Source of the DNA: a candidate division LCP-89 bacterium
GTDB lineage: Bacteria; Electryoneota; B3-LCP
NCBI GenBank assembly: GCA_025774555.1
Contig: JALGVT010000006.1
Coordinates: forward strand, 62,001 to 126,000
Direction: 5' to 3'
DNA length: 64,000 nucleotides
In this document: one piece after another, positions 18,735 through 28,122 of the stretch
Numbering within the stretch: the first letter of the stretch is position 1
Layout: each line of letters begins with the position of its first letter
Made by a program: the position numbers and the translations under genes
The notes under the pieces: generated by a model
Database searches by the model: none
What the model was told of the DNA's origin: nothing
What the model saw: only the letters and a program-made list of their open reading frames with translations

Positions 18735-19754
18735 TTAATCATTGAACTGTTCTCTGATCTTCAGGAAATCCTGTTCGCGCCGTAAAAACGCGCGGACGAT
18801 ATCCTCTGCGAAATGTGATCCGGAACTGTCAATAATAATCTCTCTGGCACGATCATGAGGTATGGCGTCTTTGTAGATACGCTTTGAGGTCAACGCATCG
18901 TACACATCCGCGATTGCCACGATTCTGGCAGAGAGGGGGATATCGGTGCCTTTCAAGCCTTCAGGGTAGCCTGTGCCATCCCATTTCTCATGGTGGTAGT
19001 ATGCTATCTCTTTACCCAACGTCAGGAATGATTCCCCTCCCAACTGCTGATCGGCTGCGCGCAGAGAATCACCACCGATAGCCGAATGCTGCTTCATAAT
19101 TTCAAACTCCTGTTTCGTCAGCTTGCCGGGCTTCAGCAGTATTGCATCCGGGATACCTACTTTGCCTATATCATGCAGAGGGCTTGAGTTATGTATATCC
19201 TGAATATAATCATCATCTATGTAGAGGCTGTATTCCGGCAGCGTGGACAGTTCTTCAGATATCAGACGGGAGTAATTGCTCATTCTCTCCAGATGCATCC
19301 CGGTTTCGGGATCGCGGGCTTCAGCCAGTTTTGCTAAGCCGACCATAGCAGCCCCCTGCGTTTTATGGAGCTGCTCCATGCGCTGGCGGAGTTCAATTTC
19401 GTAGCTATCGGTATCGGTGAACGGACGTCCAAATCCGACATATCCAAGCGTCTGCCTGATTTCATCACGAATTGGCGAGATAGTATAGTGGACTACGCGT
19501 AAACTGTCGTCGAGAGATATTTCTTGCAGCTCACCCTGGAAAACTCTGTCGCGATTGATGTCTTCCTTGAGTTTATTTATACTGTGAACATCCCAAATGG
19601 AGTTGACAGACTGCCCGATAATTTCCTCTTTTAAAACACCGGTTGCCTGCAAGCAAGCGCTGTTGATGTCGATTATGGTTAACTCATTATCAAGGACGAC
19701 TATTTCCATCAATGCGCTGTCTAACAAGCGTCGGTTTAGAAGTTCCAGTTCCAT
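18735..19754 (-). CDS. PAS/HD-GYP cyclic-di-GMP phosphodiesterase
   Basis: Protein of 339 aa with an N-terminal PAS domain (about 5-120) and a C-terminal HD-GYP domain (about 130-330). HDIGKVGIPD holds the HD pair, HHEKWDGTGYPEGL the GYP motif, and RIVAIADVYDAL the downstream helix; all catalytic marks are present. HD-GYP proteins hydrolyse c-di-GMP or related cyclic dinucleotides. The PAS domain, near-cytoplasmic location and absence of membrane segments suggest soluble sensing. ATG 19754 follows GGGGGA by six bases. No cyclase partner (GGDEF) is in the window. Confidence 0.9.
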   Translation of the reverse strand: MELELLNRRLLDSALMEIVVLDNELTIIDINSACLQATGVLKEEIIGQSVNSIWDVHSINKLKEDINRDRVFQGELQEISLDDSLRVVHYTISPIRDEIRQTLGYVGFGRPFTDTDSYEIELRQRMEQLHKTQGAAMVGLAKLAEARDPETGMHLERMSNYSRLISEELSTLPEYSLYIDDDYIQDIHNSSPLHDIGKVGIPDAILLKPGKLTKQEFEIMKQHSAIGGDSLRAADQQLGGESFLTLGKEIAYYHHEKWDGTGYPEGLKGTDIPLSARIVAIADVYDALTSKRIYKDAIPHDRAREIIIDSSGSHFAEDIVRAFLRREQDFLKIREQFND

Positions 19755-19949
19755 TTATTTCCCCCAGTTTGGAATGAACGGCGGCTTAAAACCGCACTGA
19801 ATGTCGCGTGTTTATAAGATACTCTGGTTATCAGGTTTCATGATTATACTTGAGACGCATAGCTGATACGTTTATACTGTTTTAGGCAAAGATCAGACCG
19901 AAATTGACCGCTTATTTATCCTGATTTTTATCAGAAACCCGCGGATGAT

Positions 19950-20894
19950 TTATTCTGGATGTTTCCCGCTGTTATATACAGCTTTTCTAACAAACCCATC
20001 AGAACGATCTAAAAGGTTTTCAGCCGCTTCTTTCTCTAAATTGCATAGCGCCATAACAATAGCGGTCTTTACGCTGCTGCCCGCTGTGTTTAAATATTCG
20101 CCGGCTCTATCGTAATCAATCCCCGCTGCCAGCATCAGAATCCGCCGTGATCTGGCTTGCAATTTCTGCGACCATGCTTTCAGGTCAACCATCATCCCCT
20201 GGTATATCTTGCCGCTGCGAATAAAGGCTGCCGTCGTTATCATGTTCAGGATCATTTTGGTCGCGGTGCCAGCTTTCAAGCGAGTCGATCCCATTACTAC
20301 TTCAGGACCTACGACCGGAGCAATCACCACGTCAGCGGTTGCTGTTTCTGAATCGTCCGCCGGTTTCGGATTGCATATCAGGAAAACCGTTGAGGCTCCC
20401 GTTTTCCGCGCATATTCAAGCGCGCCTAATACGTACGGTGTTCTGCTGGATGAGGCGATGCCCACCACAGTATCCTTTGCAGTGAGTTTAACGTCCGCCA
20501 GATCTTTTGCCCCGGTTTCGTGCTGATCTTCGATGCCCTCGCGTGATAGAAATACGGTATCGCGTCCTCCGGCGATAATCCCAACGACCTGTTCCGGGTC
20601 TGATCCGAAGGTCGGTGGACATTCCGCCGCATCTATAATCCCCAGTCTGCCCGAAGTGCCCGCTCCGATGTAAATAAGGCGTCCACCTGAATGGAACGAC
20701 TGAAGCGTTTTGGCGACTGCTTTTTCTATATCCGGAAGCACAGATCTGACCGCTTGAGCGACCTTCTCGTCTTCAGCAGAAATAAATTCGAGAATCTGCC
20801 GTGTATCGAAGGTGTCCAGATCAACCGAATCAGGGTGTATGCCTTCAGTTGTTAAACTGGCAATCTCCTTAAAAATACGATCAGACATTGCCAT
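19950..20894 (-). CDS. murQ: N-acetylmuramic acid 6-phosphate etherase
   Basis: MurQ, 314 aa, cleaving the lactyl ether of MurNAc-6-phosphate to give GlcNAc-6-phosphate and lactate in peptidoglycan recycling. The SIS fold is clear: GAGTSGRLGI near residue 76, the catalytic acid in DAAECPPTF, GIASSSRTPYV, and GSTRLKAGTATKMILN. The length matches the family. It has its own promoter (20917-20945). A PTS IIA gene lies upstream on the same strand (21043-21495). No MurNAc permease (MurP) is here. Two ATGs two codons apart (20894, 20888) are possible starts. Confidence 0.95.
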   Translation of the reverse strand: MAMSDRIFKEIASLTTEGIHPDSVDLDTFDTRQILEFISAEDEKVAQAVRSVLPDIEKAVAKTLQSFHSGGRLIYIGAGTSGRLGIIDAAECPPTFGSDPEQVVGIIAGGRDTVFLSREGIEDQHETGAKDLADVKLTAKDTVVGIASSSRTPYVLGALEYARKTGASTVFLICNPKPADDSETATADVVIAPVVGPEVVMGSTRLKAGTATKMILNMITTAAFIRSGKIYQGMMVDLKAWSQKLQARSRRILMLAAGIDYDRAGEYLNTAGSSVKTAIVMALCNLEKEAAENLLDRSDGFVRKAVYNSGKHPE

Positions 20895-20916
20895 TCATAC
20901 TATACATGGTCATTGA

Positions 20917-20945
20917 AATATAACTGTAGTTGTTGGGTAAGTCAA
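20917..20945 (-). promoter_or_regulatory. promoter of murQ
   Basis: Minus-strand TTGACT (20940-20945) and TATATT (20917-20922) with an exact 17-bp spacer. The transcript would begin near 20910, about 16 nt before the start codon. Confidence 0.7.
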
Positions 20946-21042
20946 TGAAAAATATGAGAAGTGAAGCCGGACGTCCGTTTTTTTTTAGAGGAGGCATATT
21001 ATGTCCAGGTTTAAACCGAAAATCAGTGTGTACTGATCGTTT

Positions 21043-21495
21043 TTAAGAGCGCTGCATTATTTCGATAACATCTTCGGAGTTTTTCGCATCCAGCAGTTTA
21101 GACCGGAAATCCTCTTCCCGCAGCAGGCGGCAGAGATTAGCGACTAACTTCAGATATTCGTTGATCGCATCGTTGGGCACTCCGAAGAGAAATATCAGGC
21201 GAGCTGGTTCACCGCTGTCAGCGCCGAAATCCACGCCCTTTTTCAGCCGGGCGAATGCCATAACGATTTTCTTGACGACTCGCGAACGAGCGTGGGGGAG
21301 CGCCGCTCCCTTCTGCAGACCGGTAGGGATTTCTCTTTCACGGCGCACAACTTCCTTCTCGAACTGATCCAGATCATCAATTTCGTCGATTCCGCTCATC
21401 TTCTGAACGATTTTATGGATGACGTCTAATCTGGATTTACCGGACAGTTCAAGGAAGACGTATTCCGGTTTTAACAGGTTACGGATCTCCTGCAC
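21043..21495 (-). CDS. PTS EIIA type-2 (PtsN/FruA-like) domain protein
   Basis: Stand-alone phosphotransferase IIA domain of 150 aa. The phosphorylated His lies in GAALPHARS near residue 66, and the LIFLFGVP strand is typical of the mannitol/fructose (type-2) IIA fold. Single IIA proteins of this sort usually act in regulation (PtsN-like) rather than sugar import, and no EIIB, EIIC, HPr or EI gene is near. It starts 13 bp after the ybjQ gene, so these two are probably co-transcribed. Confidence 0.88.
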   Translation of the reverse strand: MQEIRNLLKPEYVFLELSGKSRLDVIHKIVQKMSGIDEIDDLDQFEKEVVRREREIPTGLQKGAALPHARSRVVKKIVMAFARLKKGVDFGADSGEPARLIFLFGVPNDAINEYLKLVANLCRLLREEDFRSKLLDAKNSEDVIEIMQRS

Positions 21496-21508
21496 GAAAA
21501 TGCCCTCG

Positions 21509-21829
21509 TTACCCCAGTTTAACAGCAGTTCCCGAGGCCGTTACCATCAGCATCGAGTTTCCTTGACCCAGCACTTCATAATCGAGGTCAACGCCAACGA
21601 CTGCGTTGGCGCCTAAAGCTCCAGCTCTCTCTTCCAGTTCTCTCAATGCTATCTCTTTCGCCCGGATAAGTTCCTGCTCATAAGCTGCAGATCTTCCGCC
21701 CACGATGTCGCGAATACTGGCAAAAAGATCCTTGAATATGTTCGCGCCCATGATCGCTTCACCGGTAACGATCCCCAGGTACTGTGAGATCTTTTTACCC
21801 TCAATGGTGTGAGTTGTCGTTGTGATCAT
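21509..21829 (-). CDS. YbjQ/UPF0145-family protein
   Basis: Small protein of 106 aa with the YbjQ signature: [12 protein letters not shown], the long helix [16 protein letters not shown], and [13 protein letters not shown]. Members form pentameric rings and are annotated as putative heavy-metal-binding proteins; the function is not established. It lies 28 bp downstream of the M49-like lipoprotein gene and 13 bp upstream of the PTS IIA gene. Confidence 0.9.
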   Translation of the reverse strand: MITTTTHTIEGKKISQYLGIVTGEAIMGANIFKDLFASIRDIVGGRSAAYEQELIRAKEIALRELEERAGALGANAVVGVDLDYEVLGQGNSMLMVTASGTAVKLG

Positions 21830-21857
21830 TGTAATGTCTCCAGGTAGTATTTATTAT

Positions 21858-23849
21858 TTATTGTTCTTCTGTATCCCAGCCGCCCCAACGGAACATCTGT
21901 TCCGCGAAATCTTCCGGATAGGTGATATCGGCATCAGTTATTCCGCCCATTGAATTTATTACCGGTTGAATTTCCGGCATAATGAGAGCCTCACGCTCGA
22001 TAACGTAGGATTCAACGCGTTTCTTCCTGCTCTGCCGGGCGTCCGTTATTACAGGCTCACGACTGATTTCTGCGACGATCTTAGCAATTTTACTGCTGCT
22101 ATTGTCAGTGAGTATTTCATTCATCTGAATCGCAAATTCGATTGTTTTTTCGCGTATTGGTCCTTTATCTGAAATGCGGCAGTTTTTACGCCCATTATCC
22201 TCAATGAGTTCGATAACATCTTCATTAACAAAGTAATTGCCGATCAACAACGTGGCGAGGCTTTCTATATCTATAACGCTTTTATTCTGAATTGTCAAGC
22301 TGCTTGAGTACCTTTTACCAAATCGGCGAAACACCTCTTGCGCCGCTTCGATATTGGGGGGAGAATCATTCTTTACCAAAGATGGATCGGTCAGCATCCA
22401 GATTACAGCCAATTCCCGCAGGGTATATTCTATTACTGACCGATTGAACTTATCGCCTTTCTGATGAAAAGGTATGGATGGAACAGGGCGGGGCTCCAAT
22501 CCCACCGCGTATCGGGCTAACGCTTCGCGAATACCTAAATCTTTATAAAGAAATGTTTCGGGTTCGTCCTTCTGCCTGGCTGCACCTATAGTGGCTTGCG
22601 CTTTTAAACGTGCTTCGATCACGTTTGTAAATATAAAACTTCGGCTCTGGCTCTTATGATCCTGAAGCGGCGGGTCTATGTAGATATCGGGACAGAGCGG
22701 AGCATTATTGCCAATGGCGGTCAGAAGCTGTACAGCTCGGATATCTTGACGTTCCTCTGGATAAATGGCCAGATCACCGCCGGGGAATGATCCTCGAAGA
22801 GTGGTGAATTGTTTAAGCAGTCGGTTCACATTTTCTTGCGCTGCATCGTCTCTGATAAACATTAATCCTGTCCATAATCCTTTTTGACCCAAAGGATCGT
22901 AGCGTCTGTCGTTGAATCCGAGCACGAAATCGACAGGTGGATTGGATTTGCGTTGATGAAGAGACGCTGCTTCACAGCGCACCGGATTACCCGTGCGGAA
23001 GTAGGCGAGGAGATTATCAATAACGGGAGCATATTCGACAGATAGATAAGGTCTCGCTTTTTCCAGGTTCTCCACAACCTTTTCGAGTTCAGCGGCATAG
23101 GGTCCTGGAGCGAAAGTCTCGTCGCCGGTGCGATAAACCAATTCGACGATTTTATCCCGTCTGACTGCCAGCCTGGAATTATGTGGAAAGCGGGCGGGGA
23201 AGTTGCGGGCTTCATCTAAACTGACGTCTTCGTAGAAATTGACAGGCGAGTGTATTCCTGATTTTGTTGGATCGCTAAACAGAATAGGATCGACTGAGGG
23301 CATGAAGAAGTTAGTCTTCAGCCAATCCAGTTTCAGGCTGACTTCTAACAGGGTGCCAATTTTCCCACCGGTATTGGCTAAAGCCACAAAGGTCAACGAC
23401 GGTATGATTCGCCCGTCAATGGATGTCGAAAGTTTTCTTAAAGTCAGCAGGTCGTAGAACCCGTTATGAATCCAGAATTTCTTTAAGAATACCCAATAGG
23501 GATCGGTGAATTTCTTCTGTGCGCCGTAGCTGATCCCCTTTCCGATATCCTCGAAGAACCTGCGCATCTCCACATTTCTCGGATGGATCTGGTCGTAGGG
23601 AATATCACGGCTCGCCAGAATCGCCTCTGATATATAATAAGCGGCTATTCTATCGTTAAGAGAGAGATCGTTGAATGCAGGCGTATGCAGCTGCAGAACA
23701 GCCACGTTTTCTACCTGCTCTATAATCCCACTCGGGTGCTCAGCTCTCGATTCCAGTTCACTTTTCTTATGGCAGCCAATCAGCCCCCAAAGAATGCACA
23801 CCAAGAAGAGAGCGATAACCCCTGTCATGTGAGTTGAAGAAATTTTCAT
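21858..23849 (-). CDS. lipoprotein resembling dipeptidyl-peptidase III, zinc motif missing
   Basis: Protein of 663 aa with a lipobox (LIGC, Cys26). Segments line up with peptidase family M49 as I remember it: DRIAAYYISEA (66-76), LKKFWIHNG (122-130), YRTGD (239-243), VDFVLGF (306-312), DPLGQKG (318-324), GGDLAIYPEERQDIR (357-371), and TDPSLV (487-492). The M49 zinc site HExxGH, expected around 455-470, is absent; that stretch reads SIPFHQKGDKF. The second site, normally EEARADL, reads IEYTLREL. If the homology is right, this is a catalytically dead, membrane-anchored relative. The start is ATG 23849 with GGTGAG upstream, because the promoter at 23874-23902 excludes the longer frame. Confidence 0.6.
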   Translation of the reverse strand: MKISSTHMTGVIALFLVCILWGLIGCHKKSELESRAEHPSGIIEQVENVAVLQLHTPAFNDLSLNDRIAAYYISEAILASRDIPYDQIHPRNVEMRRFFEDIGKGISYGAQKKFTDPYWVFLKKFWIHNGFYDLLTLRKLSTSIDGRIIPSLTFVALANTGGKIGTLLEVSLKLDWLKTNFFMPSVDPILFSDPTKSGIHSPVNFYEDVSLDEARNFPARFPHNSRLAVRRDKIVELVYRTGDETFAPGPYAAELEKVVENLEKARPYLSVEYAPVIDNLLAYFRTGNPVRCEAASLHQRKSNPPVDFVLGFNDRRYDPLGQKGLWTGLMFIRDDAAQENVNRLLKQFTTLRGSFPGGDLAIYPEERQDIRAVQLLTAIGNNAPLCPDIYIDPPLQDHKSQSRSFIFTNVIEARLKAQATIGAARQKDEPETFLYKDLGIREALARYAVGLEPRPVPSIPFHQKGDKFNRSVIEYTLRELAVIWMLTDPSLVKNDSPPNIEAAQEVFRRFGKRYSSSLTIQNKSVIDIESLATLLIGNYFVNEDVIELIEDNGRKNCRISDKGPIREKTIEFAIQMNEILTDNSSSKIAKIVAEISREPVITDARQSRKKRVESYVIEREALIMPEIQPVINSMGGITDADITYPEDFAEQMFRWGGWDTEEQ

Positions 23850-23873
23850 TTTTATTCTCACCATAAAAGTTAT

Positions 23874-23902
23874 AATATACAAAAAGTCCCTACAGATGGC
23901 AA
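23874..23902 (-). promoter_or_regulatory. promoter of the M49-like lipoprotein gene
   Basis: Minus-strand TTGCCA (23897-23902), 17-bp spacer and TATATT (23874-23879). The transcript would start near 23867, 18 nt before ATG 23849. It may also drive ybjQ and the PTS IIA gene. Confidence 0.65.
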
Positions 23903-23951
23903 AAGGTTTTCCAAGATTCTGAATTGGTAAAGTTGCGCTGCTGATTAAACG

Positions 23952-23989
23952 AAAAAAGCCGCGCTGAAATAAGAACAGTGCGGCTTTTT
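23952..23989. terminator. intrinsic terminator (both directions)
   Basis: Hairpin AAAAAGCCGCGCTG / CAGTGCGGCTTTTT with a short AT-rich loop, bounded by an A-run and a T-run, so it can terminate either strand. It separates the 168-aa gene from the M49-like gene downstream. Confidence 0.85.
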
Positions 23990-24049
23990 ATATAATCAAA
24001 CGAGCTGAATTCTATACGAATAGCAGAGAGATACGGCTCTTTTAATTTC

Positions 24050-24556
24050 TCAGACTTTTATCTGCGAATTAACGATAAAATCGACAAGAGAGCTGATATC
24101 GTGTTCAAGCTTGACCATTGCTGTCCCGGGGTCCTGCAGTGCATCATTGCGCGTCAACAATACGTTGGGAGCTTCGCGCGAACCCACCAGATAACAGTAA
24201 TGGCTCATGGGTATTGATTTCGTCATGCGTCTCAAGTTTTCTCTCGAAAACTTTTCTCCCCAGGTATTCCGTCCGGTTTCGAGTGCAATATTCCAGAGTT
24301 TTTCCGAAACGTAAAACATTCCCTCAACATGCTGTTTTACTGAGCTGTGATCCCGTTTTGAAATAGGCACGACTTCTCTCAGTTGACCGAGCAGGTCGTA
24401 ATTCAGCGGCGTATCGGTAAAATCCTGCAGAATGCTATCAAGCCGTTTAGCCGTATCTTTTTCCAGATAGTAGAACCTCATGCGCTTTATCGCTGTTAGT
24501 TCTCGGGGTTGGACAGTTTCAAGATTGTTGATTGCTTCCATGATAGTGACACTCAC
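24050..24556 (-). CDS. protein of unknown function, 168 aa
   Basis: I do not recognise this protein. It is soluble, has no signal peptide, and is rich in charged helices in the first 90 residues (for example YYLEKDTAKRLDSIL), followed by SHYCYLVGSREAPNVLL. It is probably real: it has a consensus promoter upstream (24634-24662), a terminator downstream (23952-23989), and codon use like its neighbours. The start may be GTG 24556 or ATG 24541; no ribosome-binding site decides. Confidence 0.6.
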   Translation of the reverse strand: MSVTIMEAINNLETVQPRELTAIKRMRFYYLEKDTAKRLDSILQDFTDTPLNYDLLGQLREVVPISKRDHSSVKQHVEGMFYVSEKLWNIALETGRNTWGEKFSRENLRRMTKSIPMSHYCYLVGSREAPNVLLTRNDALQDPGTAMVKLEHDISSLVDFIVNSQIKV

Positions 24557-24583
24557 AACCGCGTTAATCTCTTCTAAAATTTA

Positions 24584-24602
24584 TAGCAGCGCAGCGCTGC
24601 TA
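24584..24602. repeat. 8-bp perfect hairpin in the leader
   Basis: TAGCAGCG-CAG-CGCTGCTA lies between the promoter at 24634-24662 and the start of the 168-aa gene, inside the predicted 70-nt leader. It may affect translation, or be another dispersed palindrome. Confidence 0.55.
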
Positions 24603-24633
24603 CGATTAACACATACTAATTTGATCCACTAAT

Positions 24634-24662
24634 AATATAATAAATTATTCATTAATAGTCAA
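24634..24662 (-). promoter_or_regulatory. promoter of the 168-aa gene
   Basis: Minus-strand TTGACT (24657-24662), 17-bp spacer, TATATT (24634-24639). Start of transcription near 24627. Confidence 0.65.
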
Positions 24663-24785
24663 TAGGAAGTCAGAATATTCTAACGGTTCAAAGATGATAT
24701 GCGGCACTTCTAACCTGATAGGAATAATCATCCAGTGAGGCGAGATGAATTGCGTAAGTTGAGACTGTTGAAATATACCTATTTT

Positions 24786-24921
24786 GTCATTCCTGATTGC
24801 CCCTTCGGGGGAATCCAGTTACATAAATGGAGTACCATTTTACAGTATGTACAGCAGGTTAATTATTGCCGATTATTTGCACGGAATGGCAGTTAAAGAA
24901 AGGGCGCACAAGCGTGCGCCC
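24786..24921. repeat. two dispersed-type hairpins in a 290-bp gap
   Basis: The gap 24663-24953 has no gene. At 24786-24818 lies GTCATTCC, a CCCC-TTC-GGGG stem-loop and GAATCCAG, a unit related to the one at 33899-33923. At 24902-24921 lies GGGCGCAC-AAGC-GTGCGCCC, a perfect 8-bp stem. Read on the minus strand the latter is followed by TTTCTTT, so it may terminate the convergently positioned secreted-protein gene ending at 24954. Confidence 0.6.
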
Positions 24922-24953
24922 CTACTTTTTAGCTTTAAGTTTTACGCTTTAAG

Positions 24954-27011
24954 CTATTTCATCAGTACCATCTTACCAGTGGCGGAGAAATCACCAGCAG
25001 ACAGACGGTAAATATAGACGCCTGAAGCTAAGTTCGATGCATCGAAGATAACTTCGTGCACGCCTGCTTCACGGCTGCCATCGACCAGTGTATTCACCAG
25101 CCTGCCGTTGACGTCATAGACGCTCAACATCACTTTGCCTGCTGCGGGCAGAGCGTAACTGATGTTTGCAGTCGGGTTGAAGGGGTTGGGATAGCTGCCC
25201 AGCAGCGCATATTCTGATGGCAGATCCATTCCTCCGGTGATAACCTCGTCGAACGGGTTAGGCGCTCCAGCAACCGGGAACGGCACGAAGCCTTCCACGT
25301 AGTCTGAACCGGATTTGACGAACGGGAAACTGTCTTCTTCCCATGCAATACCAGGATTGACGCCGACTTTACAACCGAAGGTGTAGTTACCAGCTGCCCA
25401 GGAACCGGGCACCGGGTAGTACATGCCCGGACGATTGATCGCCCAGCCTGACTGGTAATTGTCGAAGTGGCGCATTACCAGAGTTGTTGGGGTTCCACCT
25501 TCAAACGCGGATTCCAACCAGACGTCGATGTCTTGAGCGGAACCACTGACGTTCGCCATGTAGACGTCGAAGTTCAGGTTGCCGCCGCCTGCCGGAACCG
25601 GAGAACCTGACACGTAGGTCAAGGTTATATCGAAATCGGGATAGGCAGCGCCTTCACCGAGGGTTGCGCGAATGCCCCAGTCGTTGGCACCGGGATCTGC
25701 GTTGTAACCACCTGTTAAGGAACAATCCCATGCCTGAGCGGACGAGGGATAACCGTCCGTACCCAACGCTGAAGTCGAAGGACCATTTTCGAAGATGTAG
25801 AAGACGTAGAAAGCGCCGGTTACCGAGGCGTTCACGTCGAAGTCATTCCAACCGTCTGCCATTACCTGGACAGTTTCGAAGAGAACTGCGCCCGGAGCAT
25901 CACCGGTATCATCCATGACTTTAACGCGAGCTGCCAGATCGCCAGTTGAAAAACTGACCTCGATAGATACGGATGCGAGATCATAGGCACCGCTCTGCTG
26001 CGGGTCGAATCTCATGCCCCAGCCATCACCGATGGTTGACGTGTAAGCATGACCGTCAATTACCGTATCGTCGTAACGTAATTCTACGTTCGGCGGAGGA
26101 GTGGTGTAGACCTGGGTTTCTGTTGACATCGCATTATTGTCAGGGTTGACGTCGCCGGGGAAGTAGGCAACAACGTCGATCCGGTAGCGGTCATCAGTAT
26201 TCCATGTGTAAGCTGGGAATGTGATGTTTGTTGTCGCACCAGGAGCCAGCATGACACTCTGAAGCGCAAGCGAATCGAAGAAGGTGTAAGTCACGTCATC
26301 GATTTCAGTATAGATGTGGCAGCCCACATCGAAACTTGAAGGTGTTGCGCTATTGTTTCCTACCTGAGCGCTGACCGAGAAACTGCTGCCGTTTGTGACG
26401 AAGTAGTTCTCACCATGCCAGACAGAATCTACAGAAACGTCAACGATAGCTGAAAGATACTCGCCAACCGCACGAATGAAGTTATCGCCAGGAGAACTAG
26501 ACCAGGTTGTCCCTGTCTGGAAATAAGAACGCTGCGGTATAACCGGCGCATAGTCGAACGTTTCGTAAGGAGGACCCACGGACGTAAATTTAATCCAGAA
26601 GTCCGTACCTGCGGTGAAGGTGTAAGCTCCCGTTACCGTATCAATGATGGTTGGTATCCAGGTAGATGCTGAAGGAATCACAGCGGTTCCTGACCAGAGC
26701 ACGGTGCCCGGGAGACCTGCAGCATCATCACATACGTACAGGTCCACTGTGCCGGTGCTGTTAAAAGCCAATCCGGCTGCTTGCAACTCAAAGTCGGCAA
26801 GCGGGGTGAATCTGGTGGCTTCACTGAAGTTGTTGAATCCGCCGTACCACCACGCTGTAGTGTTGTCATCGTAGTAGATGGTATCTTCGAAAGTATCCAT
26901 CATAGGCGGCGAATTTAATTTTACTCTCTGTTCCTGCAGTAAGGGGATTGCCACTGCTACAGAAACCATCAAGACCATTACAAGCGCTAAAGCTGTTAGT
27001 TTGCGCATCAT
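24954..27011 (-). CDS. secreted type IX cargo protein
   Basis: Protein of 685 aa with a signal peptide (MMRKLTALALVMVLMVSVAVA) and a C-terminal type-A sorting domain of about 80 residues (SYPNPFNPTANISYALP, then SVYDVNGRLVNTL, ASGVYIYRLS, ending KMVLMK). The middle is beta-rich, with repeats suited to jelly-roll or Fn3-like modules. A 110-residue module before the sorting domain is also found in the proteins at 38901 and 48668. No enzyme motif is seen. The start is the double ATG at 27011/27008, seven bases after GGAGG; a longer frame is excluded. The protein should cross the outer membrane by type IX secretion and be anchored or released there. Confidence 0.88.
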   Translation of the reverse strand: MMRKLTALALVMVLMVSVAVAIPLLQEQRVKLNSPPMMDTFEDTIYYDDNTTAWWYGGFNNFSEATRFTPLADFELQAAGLAFNSTGTVDLYVCDDAAGLPGTVLWSGTAVIPSASTWIPTIIDTVTGAYTFTAGTDFWIKFTSVGPPYETFDYAPVIPQRSYFQTGTTWSSSPGDNFIRAVGEYLSAIVDVSVDSVWHGENYFVTNGSSFSVSAQVGNNSATPSSFDVGCHIYTEIDDVTYTFFDSLALQSVMLAPGATTNITFPAYTWNTDDRYRIDVVAYFPGDVNPDNNAMSTETQVYTTPPPNVELRYDDTVIDGHAYTSTIGDGWGMRFDPQQSGAYDLASVSIEVSFSTGDLAARVKVMDDTGDAPGAVLFETVQVMADGWNDFDVNASVTGAFYVFYIFENGPSTSALGTDGYPSSAQAWDCSLTGGYNADPGANDWGIRATLGEGAAYPDFDITLTYVSGSPVPAGGGNLNFDVYMANVSGSAQDIDVWLESAFEGGTPTTLVMRHFDNYQSGWAINRPGMYYPVPGSWAAGNYTFGCKVGVNPGIAWEEDSFPFVKSGSDYVEGFVPFPVAGAPNPFDEVITGGMDLPSEYALLGSYPNPFNPTANISYALPAAGKVMLSVYDVNGRLVNTLVDGSREAGVHEVIFDASNLASGVYIYRLSAGDFSATGKMVLMK

Positions 27012-27154
27012 AGTTATGCCTCCGATATTTTGCATGTTTAGTTAGTTACTAAATTGAAGACCTATATTAGTATTCCCGAGCAGTACCTCCTTTCAGTGAC
27101 TCTTTTCGTAGATGGGACGTTATATTTACATCCTGTAATTACAGAAGGACTTAT

Positions 27155-27183
27155 AATATACTAATAAGTTATGGAAAAGTCAA
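27155..27183 (-). promoter_or_regulatory. promoter of the secreted protein gene
   Basis: Minus-strand TTGACT (27178-27183), 17-bp spacer and TATATT (27155-27160). Transcription from about 27148 gives a leader of roughly 137 nt before ATG 27011, the longest of the well-supported leaders in the window apart from that of the nucleoside operon. Confidence 0.7.
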
Positions 27184-27289
27184 GTTTTTTTTTAAAATCG
27201 ACTCGATTTTCTAAAAAACTACTTATATAATAGTATTATGGCTTGTAGTCAAAGTTCGTCGATACCTAAACTTATTTTAATAACGGTTG

Positions 27290-27973
27290 TTATTTCAGTT
27301 TTCCTTTTCTATAACTGTTGACAGCGAGATGAGCGAGACGTGTAGGCTCTGGAAGTCTCCTGCCGTTGCAGCATGACATGATTACACGCCTTGAACCATC
27401 GACGTCAATCAAATGACCTGGAGAGACATAAACCGGTTTGACCCGGGTTCGGGTGCGAAGGATCAGTCCTACAGTTCTATCTTTATATTCCAGTAATTCA
27501 TAATCGCCGGCGTTTATATTCGGATCAGGAGCTTTACCGATGAGTCTTGACTTGGCACAGCCGACAGTCGGGAGGTTGACCCAGAGCCCTAAATGGCAAG
27601 CAAGACCGAAGAATCGAGGGTGCGCCAAACCCTGCCCGTCACAAATAATCAGATCAGGAACCGTCTGCAGTTTCTTCAGGGCTTCCAGAATAACCGGCAG
27701 TTCCCGGAATGACAGCAGACCCGGGACATAAGGCAGATTCACGGTTGATACGGCAAACGACCGCTCAACAATGTCGAATTGAGGTAATTTAATGACAACC
27801 GCCGCCGCCCATACAGGACCCACCGAGCTGACTCCTGAGACGTCAACACCGGCAATTGTCGTCAATCGAACATTAGATTTACCTTCCAGGATAATTCGGC
27901 TTGCAAGGGATTTCTGTATCTCGATTGCTTTGGAAGGTTCATCGACCCAGTGGTGAAGATCAATTATTTTCAT
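27290..27973 (-). CDS. nfi: endonuclease V (deoxyinosine 3'-endonuclease)
   Basis: Protein of 227 aa of the endonuclease V family, which nicks DNA (and RNA) one base 3' of inosine. Marks are AGVDVSG near residue 40 with the first catalytic Asp, PYVPGLLSFRELP, the DGQGLAHPR motif holding the second Asp, and NLPTVGCAKSRL. The start is ATG 27973; the frame runs 22 codons further upstream, but that sequence is unlike the family. It is a single gene between convergent and divergent neighbours. Confidence 0.93.
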   Translation of the reverse strand: MKIIDLHHWVDEPSKAIEIQKSLASRIILEGKSNVRLTTIAGVDVSGVSSVGPVWAAAVVIKLPQFDIVERSFAVSTVNLPYVPGLLSFRELPVILEALKKLQTVPDLIICDGQGLAHPRFFGLACHLGLWVNLPTVGCAKSRLIGKAPDPNINAGDYELLEYKDRTVGLILRTRTRVKPVYVSPGHLIDVDGSRRVIMSCCNGRRLPEPTRLAHLAVNSYRKGKLK

Positions 27974-28122
27974 TGAGACGCTAAGGGCTGTGTGGGAAGT
28001 GAGTTTTTCGTTGTGTGAAATAAAAAGTAATATGCACAAAGTGCTATGTCAAGCGAGAAGATAATTATCTTCCTACTAATCGACGGTTTTCTGCGGGAAG
28101 GCTGAATCAACCAGAATTTTAA

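Noticed and set aside
20969..20986. A terminator at CGGACGTCCG followed by a T-run
   Set aside because: The T-run is on the plus strand while the flanking genes are on the minus strand, and the stem has almost no loop.
21001..21036. An 11-codon frame (ATG 21001) behind a strong AGAGGAGG site on the plus strand
   Set aside because: It leads nowhere: the next genes on that strand are far away. A leader peptide has no downstream gene here, so chance is the better explanation.
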